A model generated the notes under the pieces. That model worked only from the letters and a program-made list of their open reading frames with translations, was not told the DNA's origin and made no database searches. DNA of 64,000 nt from Lepraria neglecta (lineage: Eukaryota; Ascomycota; Lecanoromycetes; Lecanorales; Stereocaulaceae). Positions 11,518-22,402 of this stretch are shown here, piece by piece (positions within the stretch are counted from its first letter, which is position 1; every line of letters begins with the position of its first letter). The stretch covers positions 868,001 to 932,000 of the forward strand of contig CM065649.1 of NCBI GenBank assembly GCA_033220425.1. The letters run 5' to 3'. The position numbers and the translations under genes were made by a program.

Positions 11518-12179
11518 ATGCCTTCCCAATATATTGCAGAAACCCCTACTGAGCCCCAAGTGCCGGATTCTCTAGTCAAATTCTTTGAAACCTTCTATCA
11601 AATTTCGGACACGCCTGATGCGCATGAGAAGTATGCGGATTGCTTTACTAAGGATGGGGTGATGGTGTTGGCGAGTGCGAAGGTTGAGGGACGAGAAGGT
11701 TGGTCTCGCGTTCTGCTACTCTATGATTCCCATTCTGCGATGTCCAGTCTGTCGTCAAAAATTGCCATAGAAAACTCCATGCATCAACAACATCTTCTTT
11801 ATACTCAACCCCCCTCCCTCAACTAGGCCTCCTTTCCCTTCGCCAAAAAATGTGGTCAGCCGTCTCGTCCCGCTCGCACTACCCCATAAAAATCTTCCCC
11901 TTCAACGGTGGGGCTTCATCAACCTCCGCTGAAAGAGAAGTCATGATCTACGGCACCGTTTCGTATGGCCTCAAAGCTGGTGGTAGCGATGAGAAGGAAT
12001 GGGCTGCTAGGGCTGTTTTGGTGAGGGATGGGGAGGGGGTTGAGGAGGGGCGGGATGAGGGGATGCATGGGTGGCGGATGACGTTTTATCAGGTGTATTT
12101 GGTGAGTTGTCTTGGTAGGGAAGGGAAGGTTGTTTATTTGGAGCTAACTCTTGTAAAGGATACTAGGGCGAAGAAGTGA
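11518..12179 (+). CDS. small SnoaL-like (NTF2-fold) protein
   Basis: Three exons (11518-11698, 11827-12101, 12159-12179) with introns of 128 and 57 bases give 158 residues. The second intron carries a strong gtgagt donor and its removal joins QVYL to the C-terminal DTRAKK. The pattern of an N-terminal helix (LVKFFETFYQISDT), ADCFTKDGVMVLASAKVEGRE and later strands (EVMIYGTVSYG, WRMTFYQVYL) is that of SnoaL-like or ketosteroid-isomerase-fold proteins common in filamentous fungi. Members act as small-molecule cyclases or isomerases or have no known activity. There are no biosynthetic genes beside it, so no pathway is proposed. Confidence 0.75.
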
Positions 12180-12622
12180 GGGTTGGCATCATGGTGATGG
12201 ACTATCAAAATTGTACGATGAGAGGCATTTGTAAACTTGAAAACATTGGCTCAAATCCCATTGTATATAGATCGCTTTTCCACGTTCAAAAGCGTGGTAT
12301 CAGCATCCTGTTTGGACATTTGAGCCACGTATTCCTCGAAAACGAGCTAGAAGAATTGGAAGGTTGCTTTCCCTGACTGTTCCCTATGTCAAAATGAGAC
12401 ATCTATAGTTTCTAAGAGTGTCTTGCCAGAGCCTCTGCAACTCCGATTGAGATGAGAATGGAGGAGTCTCAGCTTCGAAGGCTTAGTGGGCTGCATTTTA
12501 TTTGTGAAGATGGAGCAGAGAACAGCTGGCCCTTGGCTCCAATATTGACATTTGAGGATGAATCAAGGGTCTACAGAAGTGACGATCGAGGAGAAGTACG
12601 GGGTAGAGGAGCGTATCTCCAT
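12180..12622. other. convergent intergenic region
   Basis: Lies between the 3' ends of the SnoaL-like gene and the GT31 gene and presumably holds both terminators. No gene seen. Confidence 0.4.
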
Positions 12623-13633
12623 TCAACCACTAGAAATTTTATTCTTAAATCCATGCTCATCAAACAAAGCCGCGACCTTCAAGTACGACTCATCCTTCTT
12701 CATCTTATGCGGATTAACAGCCATCGTCATTGCCTCCACCGGCCCAAGATCCGGCTTCTCTGGGGGCATGCCTTGCCCATGAAAAGTATCCTCATTGATG
12801 TCAAAAGCCCTTGAATCATTCAATCGCACCAACTCCCACGGATGCTTCCCCTCATATAAGAGTTTCCCTAACATACCGTCTTCCATAAGGCCTTGGATTG
12901 GGTTTTCGGTGTGCAGTCGCGCCAAAGTCTCAACGATGTCCCAACTCATGGTGTAGAATTGCCCGCCGGGACATGGGTAATCAACTTTGTCGCCAGTCAT
13001 TGCTGCCCAACTGAGATATCTGGCGATGATCGTGTCGTTGCAATCTACCCGTGGGAGCAGGAATTCGTTGTAGAAGGTAGTGGCATCGAGATAGGAATCG
13101 TCATCAACCTTGGACACGAATTTCCACGGCTCTCCTCCTTCTGCTTCATGCTTATGGACAAGATGCTTGTAGAATTCTATAGGCTTAATTGTATTTGCAA
13201 TATCCCTATCCTCTTCGATATGATCCAACAGGACCAGGTCCCCCCATGTTGCATTCTCTTGACGGATCAGCGGCTCCCATAGGTCGTGATCCTTTGCCTT
13301 TGCAATCACAAATACTGTGTCAAAATGGCCCGAGCTGCGGTATGTATGCTGCCAAGTAGCACGTATTATATTCCTTCGCTGTTGAGACCATGCTGCGGAC
13401 ATTGTTGCGATGAGCCATGGTGCCTTTGCCGTCTCTTTGAAAAGCGAGGGGAATTTGTCCTGGAATTGGAGGGATGGGTGTCCAGGATGGATGAAAGCGA
13501 GGATAAGGAAGAGTGCAATGGCGGTGCCCAAGACAAAGTACAGTATATATTTTCGATTCAAGGCTTGAACCATCGTCGCTCTGTGTTTGCCGTGAGTGAT
13601 GTATGTGGGGAGATGGCGATATTGACCAGACAT
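12623..13633 (-). CDS. GT31-type glycosyltransferase (beta-1,3-galactosyltransferase-like), Golgi type II membrane protein
   Basis: One exon, 336 residues. A single hydrophobic segment at about residues 30-49 after a basic tail indicates a type II membrane anchor. The luminal part shows family motifs: a basic RRNIIRATW segment, the metal-binding DDD at 177-179 in SKVDDDSYLD, YPCPGGQFYTMSWD and the acidic motif MEDGMLG. These match fungal relatives of beta-1,3-galactosyltransferases that transfer a sugar from UDP-sugar onto glycoprotein glycans. The acceptor is unknown. An in-frame second Met at residue 21, closer to the membrane segment, could be the true start. It lies next to a decayed GT32 gene, but the two are not co-oriented. 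Confidence 0.82.
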   Translation of the reverse strand: MSGQYRHLPTYITHGKHRATMVQALNRKYILYFVLGTAIALFLILAFIHPGHPSLQFQDKFPSLFKETAKAPWLIATMSAAWSQQRRNIIRATWQHTYRSSGHFDTVFVIAKAKDHDLWEPLIRQENATWGDLVLLDHIEEDRDIANTIKPIEFYKHLVHKHEAEGGEPWKFVSKVDDDSYLDATTFYNEFLLPRVDCNDTIIARYLSWAAMTGDKVDYPCPGGQFYTMSWDIVETLARLHTENPIQGLMEDGMLGKLLYEGKHPWELVRLNDSRAFDINEDTFHGQGMPPEKPDLGPVEAMTMAVNPHKMKKDESYLKVAALFDEHGFKNKISSG

Positions 13634-14407
13634 CTAGATCGCGGCATCGATCTAGACAAGCATCGTTGATATGGCTCGCTACGCTGCGCGAAAAGGAGGC
13701 AGAACCGCCGTATCAAATATACAGTATGGCCGCGCATTAGCGGGCAATTGAGAATGTTTCATAAGGTACGCCCGGTACGCCACGTGGGCCCTGGGGCCAT
13801 GAAATCCCGCCACAGAAAGCAAGTCGCTAGCTTTCGCTAGCTTTGATGGCTGCGGTTTCCGTCTTTTTGAAAAGAATCTTGAGCTTCGAATGTCCTCAAT
13901 TATCGTCTTTACTTGTCAGACAGTAAGAATTTTTCAACTACGCAGGCATGCCAGGGTCGAGAGGGTGTTGCTTTTCTTGAAAATCTTGGCAGTCGTCGGC
14001 TTTAACAGCGGAGCTTTGGTTTACATCGAACATCGAAGTGCAAGATTGAGTCTTCTAACAACATCGAAGCTTTTACCTTCGAGGAAATATGAAGCACAGA
14101 AATGGTCACAGCTCAGGTCACAAAAGAGAAAGTGTATTAGGGCCCAAATCCATCTCTGCCCGTGTCGTAAAAGCTTCCTTATATCCCTGGCTCTACGTAT
14201 GTCAAATCCCAAGTCCTTTAATGCCTGTTTATCCATTCCTGTGTTCCTCCGCCGTCATAGTGTCAACATTCCAACGGAGGGTATCATAAAGCCATCATAT
14301 TTCCATGCGTACTCATCGAGTAATGTCGGTTGAGAGGGTTTCCAAACACATAGTAACAATTTATCACGCATCCGCGCCTGTGTGCTCTACAGCAATATCA
14401 GTAACGA
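13634..14407. other. intergenic, nothing recognised
   Basis: About 770 bases upstream of the GT31 gene. A short duplicated motif (gctagctttcgctagcttt, near 13825) is visible. No gene supported. Confidence 0.35.
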
Positions 14408-14689
14408 TTATGCAACGAGGACACGGAGAGCCATACTCGCCCACTGCTTGGAATTCTCCTCGCTCACCTCCATCTCATTCGGTGTGACCTCGACGGTGAT
14501 CGTAATCTGGAGCGGATCCATTCCTGGTCTTGTGTTCTCGAGCAATTGCCGATTTTCTAGCCGGTGCGAAGCTTGTTCACTTGGCAACAAAGTCTCTAAA
14601 CATCGTCTAGATTTGCAAGAAATGTTTACATTTGGGATAGCAAGTGCAGTGACAGTGGCAACGAGTGCCGCAGCGACATATGGCTTCAT
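14408..14689 (-). CDS. short secreted protein candidate, 93 residues
   Basis: The open frame starts with a typical signal peptide (MKPYVAAALVATVTALA with likely cleavage before IPNV) followed by a short polar chain with two cysteines. No domain is recognised. Length, hydrophobic start and lack of introns fit a small secreted protein, but such frames also occur by chance. Upstream and downstream are non-coding. Confidence 0.4.
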   Translation of the reverse strand: MKPYVAAALVATVTALAIPNVNISCKSRRCLETLLPSEQASHRLENRQLLENTRPGMDPLQITITVEVTPNEMEVSEENSKQWASMALRVLVA

Positions 14690-14978
14690 GATTGGGGTGT
14701 GTTTTCAATGGAGAGAGAAGATGAAAGCTCAAAAGGCTGACTGAAATTGGAGGCACCAATAGATAAGCATTTTAGCGGTGCTAATTCATACTTTGAGGTT
14801 GAGGTACCAAGGCGCCATCAGCTCTAACCGGCTCAAAAGGCGTTCATGAGAACTCTGGAACATGTCTTTTTCGGTGGATCCTGTGAAACTTTGCTCTCAC
14901 ACCAATGAGCGTGTCTTTTCTTTTGACCTGTTTAAGATGCATGTTTTCAGCCTTTCGTTGCATTGAAAGTTCCTCAAA

Positions 14979-16208
14979 ATGCAGAAAATACCTTACTCAT
15001 CTCTTGAGTGGAGGAGACTGAGCCCACGATGGAGATTGACCACCTTGTGCCTGGCGCTCATGTCCCTTATCCTATTACTTCCAAACGTTCTTCCGAGGAG
15101 CTTTGCCTCAACGGATTCTCTGTGGTTGCCAGACCTCAAGGGCCACGTTCAAGGAATCAAAGATTCAGTACAACGAAAATTGCATGGTGCGCATGACTCC
15201 CTCAGGAAAACGGAGGAAATCCCAAATATTATCCACTTCGTGCACTTTCTCAAACTCGATACAAATCAGACATTCGACTTTCCTTTCCGCCAATTAATTT
15301 CCATCTACTCCGCACAGCATTATCTGCAACCGGAGATATTACATATCCATACCAACGTTCCTGAGCACTAGATCGAGGAGAGGATCAAGAGCTCCACAAG
15401 TCTCTACACCCGCGCTGTCGGCAACTTGCCTCGCGTCAAATTCCACTACCACGCAGCTCCCAGTAAGACATCACAAAATTGCACAGTTGACTTACTTCCA
15501 AACCAATCCGACTTCGTTCGCACCGATGTTCTATCTGAATATGGCGACTTCTATCTGGATGACGACGCGTACATTCTCCGAGACCTAGAGCCCTTCCGTC
15601 GTATGGGCTTCGAAAACATTTTTGGCCAGCAAGACGAAGGCAACATTTGCCCTGCAGTGATCATGGCAACGAAAGGCAACAAAATGATGAAGATATATCA
15701 CGACCTTCAAGACATAATCTTTGATGGATCATGGGCAAACCATGCGGTAGGCGTGCTGACGACCTTGACCCATGAATTCGCCCCTCACCCGTATCAAGTG
15801 CTCATCAACCCGCGAGATGTCTTCTTCCCATATTCCTGGAAACCCAAAGATATTGAGACAGTCTACAAGATAAACTCCTCGGAATCACTGGTGCCTATAA
15901 TCAACAACCAACCTATCGAAAATGCCACAGACTTCATCGAGCACTTTATGCTCTAGCCACCAAACATACCCAAAGAGACTTAGCAAGTGGATTGGCGGCT
16001 CGCGTATATTCTCCACGGTTGGAATCACGCCCTGGAGAGAGAGATGAAAGTATATAAGAAGCAGGGAAAGGCGGACGAGATCTTTGGGAAGTTCAAGGAT
16101 GTCCCGCCGGAGTATGAACTGGCGCAGAATAGCAATTTTGCGAGGGCGGTGTATCCAGCTGTTAAGCATGCAATGGATAATGGAGTGTTGGATCTTCTTA
16201 ACTTTTAA
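14979..16208 (+). pseudogene. GT32 glycosyltransferase pseudogene (three in-frame amber codons)
   Basis: A single frame can be followed over 1230 bases without a shift, but TAG codons interrupt it at 15369, 15954 and 15981. The parts together look like a near full-length GT32 enzyme: an N-terminal membrane anchor (LTTLCLALMSLILLLPNVL), IPNIIHFVHFLK, LPNQSDFVRTDVLSEYGDFYLDDDAY containing the DXD metal site at about 194-196, an ICPAVIMATKGNKMMK block and a C-terminal DWRLAYILHGW. Relatives have GG where this one has GD before FYLD. Two TAGs can derive from CAG and one from TGG by single transitions. No intron placement removes the stops convincingly. The ancestral role was probably glycan or glycolipid glycosylation in the Golgi. 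Confidence 0.8.
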
Positions 16209-16782
16209 CAAAGTCATCTAGAAGAGAGCGTTAGCGAGTTGGATTGAGAGGCGTGGGCTTTAAAGGAGGCAGCACGCTGGCTGGCGTTGCCCGATCCCGA
16301 ACGAATTTTGAGATGTTTCCACTGTAGCTCACTTTTTACACGACACTCGGCGTTTATTGCGATATAGAGACGCTTTTATGACGATATTCTGTACATAGCT
16401 TGTTACATATGATACCCCTGGGCAGGTCTTGGGAAGGAGAAAAGGAGCAAAGGCGTTTCTTAATATCTGGCATTAGACTGCTAGGCATTAATATTAATAA
16501 TAGACTGCAGCGCGTTCCTCTTTCCGTGTGAGACATGGCTCCTTGAGGACCAAGGGCCCAATCAGGAGCGATCGGAGAAACCTGGGCCGAACTCCGGCGC
16601 ATTGTTTATCAGCCCGACTACTAAACATTGAACTTCAGGGTACCCGAATACAGCATTGCAGCATTGCTTCAGCATCTTTTCTTGCTCTTTGCATACCCAA
16701 TGTACATATTTTGCATTACATTGCTTTTACTCCATTTGCTCGCATAGCCTGATTTTCTGGAGATCATTTGCAAGAATAGGAC
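16209..16782. other. intergenic, nothing recognised
   Basis: About 570 bases between the GT32 pseudogene and the 911-codon gene, likely containing the latter's promoter. Confidence 0.35.
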
Positions 16783-19518
16783 ATGGTCGAACCTATCTGG
16801 GAGCGAAATCCAGAAGACGAATCATACCCTTCTCGCCAACGACACCGACTTCACTCCTCTGAGATACAAATTTCTGGGTCAATAGCCACATGGACCTCTG
16901 CTCGTTGCAATCGACTCCTTCGCCCAATATCGTCCAAGATCGCTGCCCTTCGAAAGGCAAGACAGACCCGGCTCGGACAAGATGAGACACCTCAGGAGAC
17001 ATGCCGATGCAACGGGTACAAGGCGGTCGATATCTATAAGGGTGCAGGTAGCGATTACGGCAAAATTCCATCGTACTCAGCGAATATAGCGGAAACAGCA
17101 ACAGCACACTCGGGCGACGAGTGGACGTCTAGCCCAAGGCCATTGAAGAAGATTAAGCGTACATATTCCTCAAAGAATAGAAGTCAGGTGATTGGAGGCG
17201 CGAACCAGAACGGACACCGAGTTCAAACAGCCTACCCGCCGAGGGAAAGAGAGATTGGCCTACCTCGTGACTTTGCATTTTCATCATGTCAATCATACAT
17301 AGTACCTTTCGCTTCGATGGAGGGGAACCCACATCCGCTGCAGAACACTGAACGGAACACTCTTCCGGAGGTCGCCAGACGTACTGCATCAGAGGAATGG
17401 AGACTACTCGATGGTATTTGCAAAGGGCTAGTGGCGTTGTTGAAGGCTACCTCAAGCGAACCACCTTCTAGAAAGAGTTGCCGCTCGCTCTTCTCGACTT
17501 GTTTGAGGCAACTTCCTACATACATCAGGGAAGAAGACATGCTGTCCAAAACCGAGGACCCCACAAATGACGGCGACATATCATCCGCAGTCTACAATGA
17601 TCTTGAGGAATTCGGCTCACTACCTGGCGCTGGCTGGAATCCGCTGAGAGAGGTAGTAAGAGCTCATGGAATAAGTATGGTCGGGGAGGCCATTCGGGAA
17701 GGCGCAATTGCTCCTGCAGACGCTCGGCAAATCTCGTGTCTTTGCCTGGCACTCTCAGCCTATGATGAGGCGCAATGCATACTCGAGAGCATGACAATGA
17801 CAGACCCGCCAGCCGACAAGCAGCCTTCGAAGGAAGCTACCCTATCTGTAGGAGAGGCCCAGGCGATCTACAATAGCATGGAGAAATTCGTATCTCATAC
17901 TGGAAGACAGGGCTTTGTGTATCGTCAGACGGCCGCTATGCTAAACAGCGGCATCCTCCCACTGGAGTGGATGTCGAGTAAGGTTATGATATCACATTGG
18001 AATGGGATGATCCGTTCAATCACACAAGGAGATGAGCATGCCCGATCCGCCACTATCCTAATCCAATTGACCTTGTTTAAATGGTATAAAAAGGCTGGAA
18101 GAACACCATTCCCTGATATCCATGACATAAGAATGCGTCTCCGCAAAGCGCTTCATCGCCCGGCGTTGAGGTCTGTGGCGGCGAGCCAAGCCACCAAAGC
18201 TGCTGATACGCAGTCGGACCTCACACATGCTGGAATCTCGCTACTTGATGATGCCAACGATGGCTTATACGACACGATCTTCAATGTTCTGACGGTATTT
18301 TCGGCCATCAGTCTCCTCAGGGACTCGGAGCCCGCGCAGAACTCAGACGATGCTCAAGGACCAAGCGTGCCAATACTGCAAGGCTTAGGACTGGAAGTGC
18401 GCCAAGCTCTTGAGATGGCTTCATACAACACTGACTCCCAGCACGCCTCGACTCTATCCCTGGAACGGCTACGTCTGCCTTTGTTGGCGGCTGGAATGTC
18501 GAAAATGATGTACAAAAGACCCACTGAGCAGCTTTACCCAGACGGGTGTTTAGATCTTACTTTTCTGGCCAGACTGCCGACTAGCAATGAATCTTTGGGT
18601 AATGCTGGATCATTCCTCTGTGCCGTCGCGCGATGCTGCGCTAAGGCAAGATCCGTTGACGCCTTTGACTTCATACAAGCTATGGTCAATGATCTAATGG
18701 CGTTGTCTACCTCAAAGGTTCACGACAAAGTTACAAGGGGCCTATGTGGCCGAATCGCTCTTGCTGCTGCATTCGAGTTCTCGCAAGGTACTAGCCAGCC
18801 AGATCACCTCAACTGGGCGCTGGATGTGGAGTTGGCCATTAATGGTGAGATCAACGGGCCGAGCAAGCCTAGCATTGAGAAGACACCAGCTTGCGGTACC
18901 ACCCCAAGCAAAAATAGGTATCGATGGGAGGAGGGTATCTGTGAATGGATTGCAAAGACTCCGGCCTTGGTGCTATGCAAGCCAAGCGACCCGAAAGCAG
19001 ATGCCAGCCAAGAAGAGAGGACAGCTGAAACCCCGGTGGCGAGTCTCGAGCAACCATATCCTCTTTTGTCCGAGTTGACGCCGTGCGCCATGAATAAGAG
19101 GCCGACAAGAGCAGAAAGCCGACTCCCTAATGCCAAAGTGAAAGCATTTGACATTCATGTTAATGCTGGGGTTGGTAATTGTGGCGACGAGAATGCGTTA
19201 GACGAGCTACGTCTCGCCAAAACTCACCAACATCCTCGGAAACTAACGTCCAATCCGAGACCGATTCGGAAAATCTATCTAGACGATGATCTTGATGAAT
19301 TGTCAACGCCAGACTCTTCACAAGAGAAGCCATCGGTCATGTCTACTCTACAAGAGCTACCAAACAAGCGATGCGGTGTCAAGAGGAAGATGCATGCGGG
19401 TCTGAGGCAGAGAGCGAATGCTTCAAGGCCGTCGGCAAAATACACAGTACCGCCGGTCATAGGACATCGACTTGAGATCGACGCTTTAGGTATGGAAGAC
19501 GAATTGGGTTTCCCATAA
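16783..19518 (+). CDS. uncharacterised 911-residue protein
   Basis: One long exon from ATG 16783 to TAA 19516-19518. I do not recognise the family. The N-terminal 60 residues (IWERNPEDESYPSRQRHRLHSSEIQIS, SARCNRLLRPISSKIAALRK) look conserved and basic. A Lys/Arg patch at about 122-131 (RPLKKIKRTYSSKNR) could be a nuclear signal. The middle, about 200-720, is rich in predicted helices with regularly spaced Leu/Ala and may be an alpha-solenoid. The tail (about 750-911) is polar and low in structure, with acidic DDDLDELS and a basic end. No catalytic motif or membrane segment is visible. The long uninterrupted frame makes it a real gene with good confidence; the function is unknown, and a nuclear scaffold role is only inference. 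Confidence 0.8.
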   Translation: MVEPIWERNPEDESYPSRQRHRLHSSEIQISGSIATWTSARCNRLLRPISSKIAALRKARQTRLGQDETPQETCRCNGYKAVDIYKGAGSDYGKIPSYSANIAETATAHSGDEWTSSPRPLKKIKRTYSSKNRSQVIGGANQNGHRVQTAYPPREREIGLPRDFAFSSCQSYIVPFASMEGNPHPLQNTERNTLPEVARRTASEEWRLLDGICKGLVALLKATSSEPPSRKSCRSLFSTCLRQLPTYIREEDMLSKTEDPTNDGDISSAVYNDLEEFGSLPGAGWNPLREVVRAHGISMVGEAIREGAIAPADARQISCLCLALSAYDEAQCILESMTMTDPPADKQPSKEATLSVGEAQAIYNSMEKFVSHTGRQGFVYRQTAAMLNSGILPLEWMSSKVMISHWNGMIRSITQGDEHARSATILIQLTLFKWYKKAGRTPFPDIHDIRMRLRKALHRPALRSVAASQATKAADTQSDLTHAGISLLDDANDGLYDTIFNVLTVFSAISLLRDSEPAQNSDDAQGPSVPILQGLGLEVRQALEMASYNTDSQHASTLSLERLRLPLLAAGMSKMMYKRPTEQLYPDGCLDLTFLARLPTSNESLGNAGSFLCAVARCCAKARSVDAFDFIQAMVNDLMALSTSKVHDKVTRGLCGRIALAAAFEFSQGTSQPDHLNWALDVELAINGEINGPSKPSIEKTPACGTTPSKNRYRWEEGICEWIAKTPALVLCKPSDPKADASQEERTAETPVASLEQPYPLLSELTPCAMNKRPTRAESRLPNAKVKAFDIHVNAGVGNCGDENALDELRLAKTHQHPRKLTSNPRPIRKIYLDDDLDELSTPDSSQEKPSVMSTLQELPNKRCGVKRKMHAGLRQRANASRPSAKYTVPPVIGHRLEIDALGMEDELGFP

Positions 19519-20522
19519 ATGTTCATATGGTAACCATACCACGTGGTGTTGGAAAGTGAATCAGATGCGTTACAGAGTGTAGATGGTCATAGTGAGACAT
19601 GATGCATATTTGTCATGCACAACAAATGACTATGTGAATCGAAGCAACTCCACGTCATGACTTATGTGAATACGGATTTTCTGGAAGGTTAATAGGAGCG
19701 TATTTGTACGAAAGGATTCGCAACGTTCATGGGAACTGAGGTGGTTTAGCACGCTTGGCTTATGTAAGACCTGTAAGACCTGTAAGACCTAATCGTGTTC
19801 CTAGAGCCTCAGCTTATAGGTCATTGTTTCAGCTACAGGGTATCCGCAGATCTGGTGTCCCGGGTGGAGGCGTCATCTCCACTCTAGACCTCAACCCGTT
19901 GAAGAATGACATTGTGGGGTGATTTCGAGCGAGCAATTTTACGACCACCAATGGATGGTGATGGATCTTGGTGGCAATAGTGGGTCAAGACCGCCGACCC
20001 TTTATGTGCCAAAACAGTCCCTCTTCTTGACTATGGATCCCTACTTCATGCAAAGTTGTACTAATAACCACCATCGCGACCGCCTCTATTCCTGATCACC
20101 ATCCCTTGCTAGCCTTTGTTTCGCCGAGGGGTCTACATACCAGTGAAATGATCCGATAGGACGTTTATTTCAATTGGGCTGGTTCCTCGCATCCTTCTAC
20201 CTCAAAGTACGTACCTAACCCACTAGGCGTATTTCTTCCATATTCCCAGAGTGTCACTTACACTCCTGCAGAACTTGATATTTCTTGGCCGACGCTCGTT
20301 TATAAATTTGGCATTGCCCGCAAATCCACGCACTTCACATTCGTTCGTTACTCGTTGCTGGCTCAACATAAAAAAATCATCCGCTGCGCAATTCACTTTG
20401 CTTTTCGGTCCATCTCGCCCCCGAATTGAGTCTTGACGACTGTCCATCGAGTCATCGAGCGGGGTGTCCTTGCCACGACATTGAATTCCAAGCTGCAATT
20501 GACTGTAAGATTATATATCGCA
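19519..20522. other. intergenic with a 9-base triplicate
   Basis: About 1 kb. A short tandem array of gtaagacct (three units) lies near 19764-19790. Otherwise nothing is seen; the right end would be the promoter of the reductase pseudogene. Confidence 0.4.
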
Positions 20523-22402
20523 ATGGGTGCTCAAGATGCAGCGGCCGTGTCCGCCGCGGTCCAGGTTAACAACATGTTGTTCTCATACTACGTCCTCATC
20601 ATGCTCGGTGCCATTACGGCCAGCTTCTTCGTTTACCGAGTCGCCATCGACTCTGCCCGGTACATACGACATCTAACGTGTCTCAACGATGAATCACAAC
20701 GATATTTCAGAAGCCCGCACCAGATTTTCGGATTTATCAAGCAGCACCTCCTATATGCACCCCTGTTCAACCAGCGTCACAGCAATAAAATGCGGCTAGG
20801 TCGATTTCTCTTGGGCAAACTGCCCACTCGGTTTCAAAGTCTCCTCCTTGCAGCTATCATCACTATGAACACCGTTGTATAGGCTTACGGCATCGAGTGG
20901 CATGGTCCCCTCATTACCTTGCTAAAACACCTGCGCAATCGGTCGGGGACGCTCGCGGTCGCTAATATGATCCCATTGGTGCTCATGGCTGGACGAAACA
21001 ATCCCTTTATCAAATTCCTGGGTATCCCTTACGATAGCTTCAACATGTTTCACCGCTAGTTCGGTCGTATGGTCATTGCTTTTTCTATCATTAATACAGT
21101 GGTGGAGTTTCAGAGCATTATCATCAGTGGTAACATAGGCAAGGCGGTCGAAACTCCTGAATACGTTCTCTTTACCAACATCCAAGAAGTTCGGTTTATC
21201 GCGTTCGGCTTCGTTGTAAGAGCCCCTACATACAGCCTTTTTGAGCGTAGTTGACGGTCTCTAGGCAATGGTTGCAATGGCCGCCATACTTGTGCTGTCC
21301 CCAGCTGCTTTCCGCACCGCCTTCTACGAAACCTATCTCCACGTGCACATCGCCCTAGTCGCTCTAGTTCTGGCTGCCTGGTGGATTCATATAGACGGTA
21401 TGCAACAGATGCCATACTTACAAGCCGTAATCGCAATCTGGGTCGCCGAGGTAAGCCAACATAGCACCATGAACCTGGCCTCAATCACATGACTAACACA
21501 CCGTCAGCGCGCCCTCCGCCTCATCTCCCTCATCTACCGCAACTTAGCCCGCACCCGCACCCGCACCCACGCCGAAGTCGAAGCCCTCCCCGGCGACGCC
21601 ATGCGCATAACCATCCGCCTTGCCCGTCCCGTGACCCTCAAACCAGGCCAACACATCTTCTTCACCCTCCCACCAGTCGGCCTCTGGACCGACCACCCCT
21701 TCTCCCTCGCCTGGTCCGAAACCACCACCACCCCTGCATCCTACGACCTCGAAAAAGGCAGCAAAACCCCACAAATAACCTTCGACGTCCTCGCTCTCCC
21801 TCAAACAACGGTCTCTCTAATCATCCGCCGCCGCGGAGGCTTTACAGGCTGCCTGTATAAGAAGTGCGAAGCCTCACACAATGCGCGCATCTCCCTCCCC
21901 GCTTTCGTCGAAGGGCCCTATGGCGGCAGCCAAGTCCTCCATTCCTACGGCACAGTGATGCTCTTCGCCGGCGGTGTAGGCATCACGCACCAAATCACCT
22001 CTGTGCGCGACTTGACTGCAGGCTACGTATCCAGCACCGCCGCCGCACAGCGCGTCACTCTCATTTGGGTTATTCGCTCGTCAGAACACCTTGAATGGAT
22101 ACGCCCGTGGATGACGACCATGCTCTCGATGCCGAAGCGCCGTAACCTGCTCAGAATCCAACTTTTCGTTACGAGACCAAGGTCAACAAAGGAGATCCAT
22201 AGCCCCGGTAATACGGTGCAGATGTACCCCGGAAAGCCGAATGTGGACACGCTTTGTTAAGATGGAGTCGAGGGAGCAGATCGGCACGATGGCAGTGAGT
22301 GTCTGTGGCCCTGGCGGCCTTGGTGATGATGTTCGCCTCGCAGTGCGGATGAGGCAGCAGAAGAAGAATGTTGACTTCCTAGAGGAGGGCTTTGGATGGT
22401 GA
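20523..22402 (+). pseudogene. ferric reductase (FRE/NOX family) pseudogene
   Basis: Exons can be read as 20523-21215, 21265-21450 and 21508-22402, with introns gtaaga...ctag and gtaagc...cag. The product would be a plasma-membrane flavocytochrome moving electrons from NADPH through FAD and heme to ferric chelates. Visible are several N-terminal hydrophobic helices, LHVHIALV and WWIHID with heme-type histidines, the FAD motif HPFSLAW, GPYGG, the NADPH motif FAGGVGITHQ and a final CGPGGLGDDVR ending in Trp. Damage: TAG at about 20880 (after MNTVV), TAG at about 21057 (FHR*FGR, family has Trp), and a one-base frameshift with TAA near 22258 that separates the last 46 codons. The first heme helix lacks the usual second histidine (IINTVVEF). 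It is therefore likely non-functional. Confidence 0.85.
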
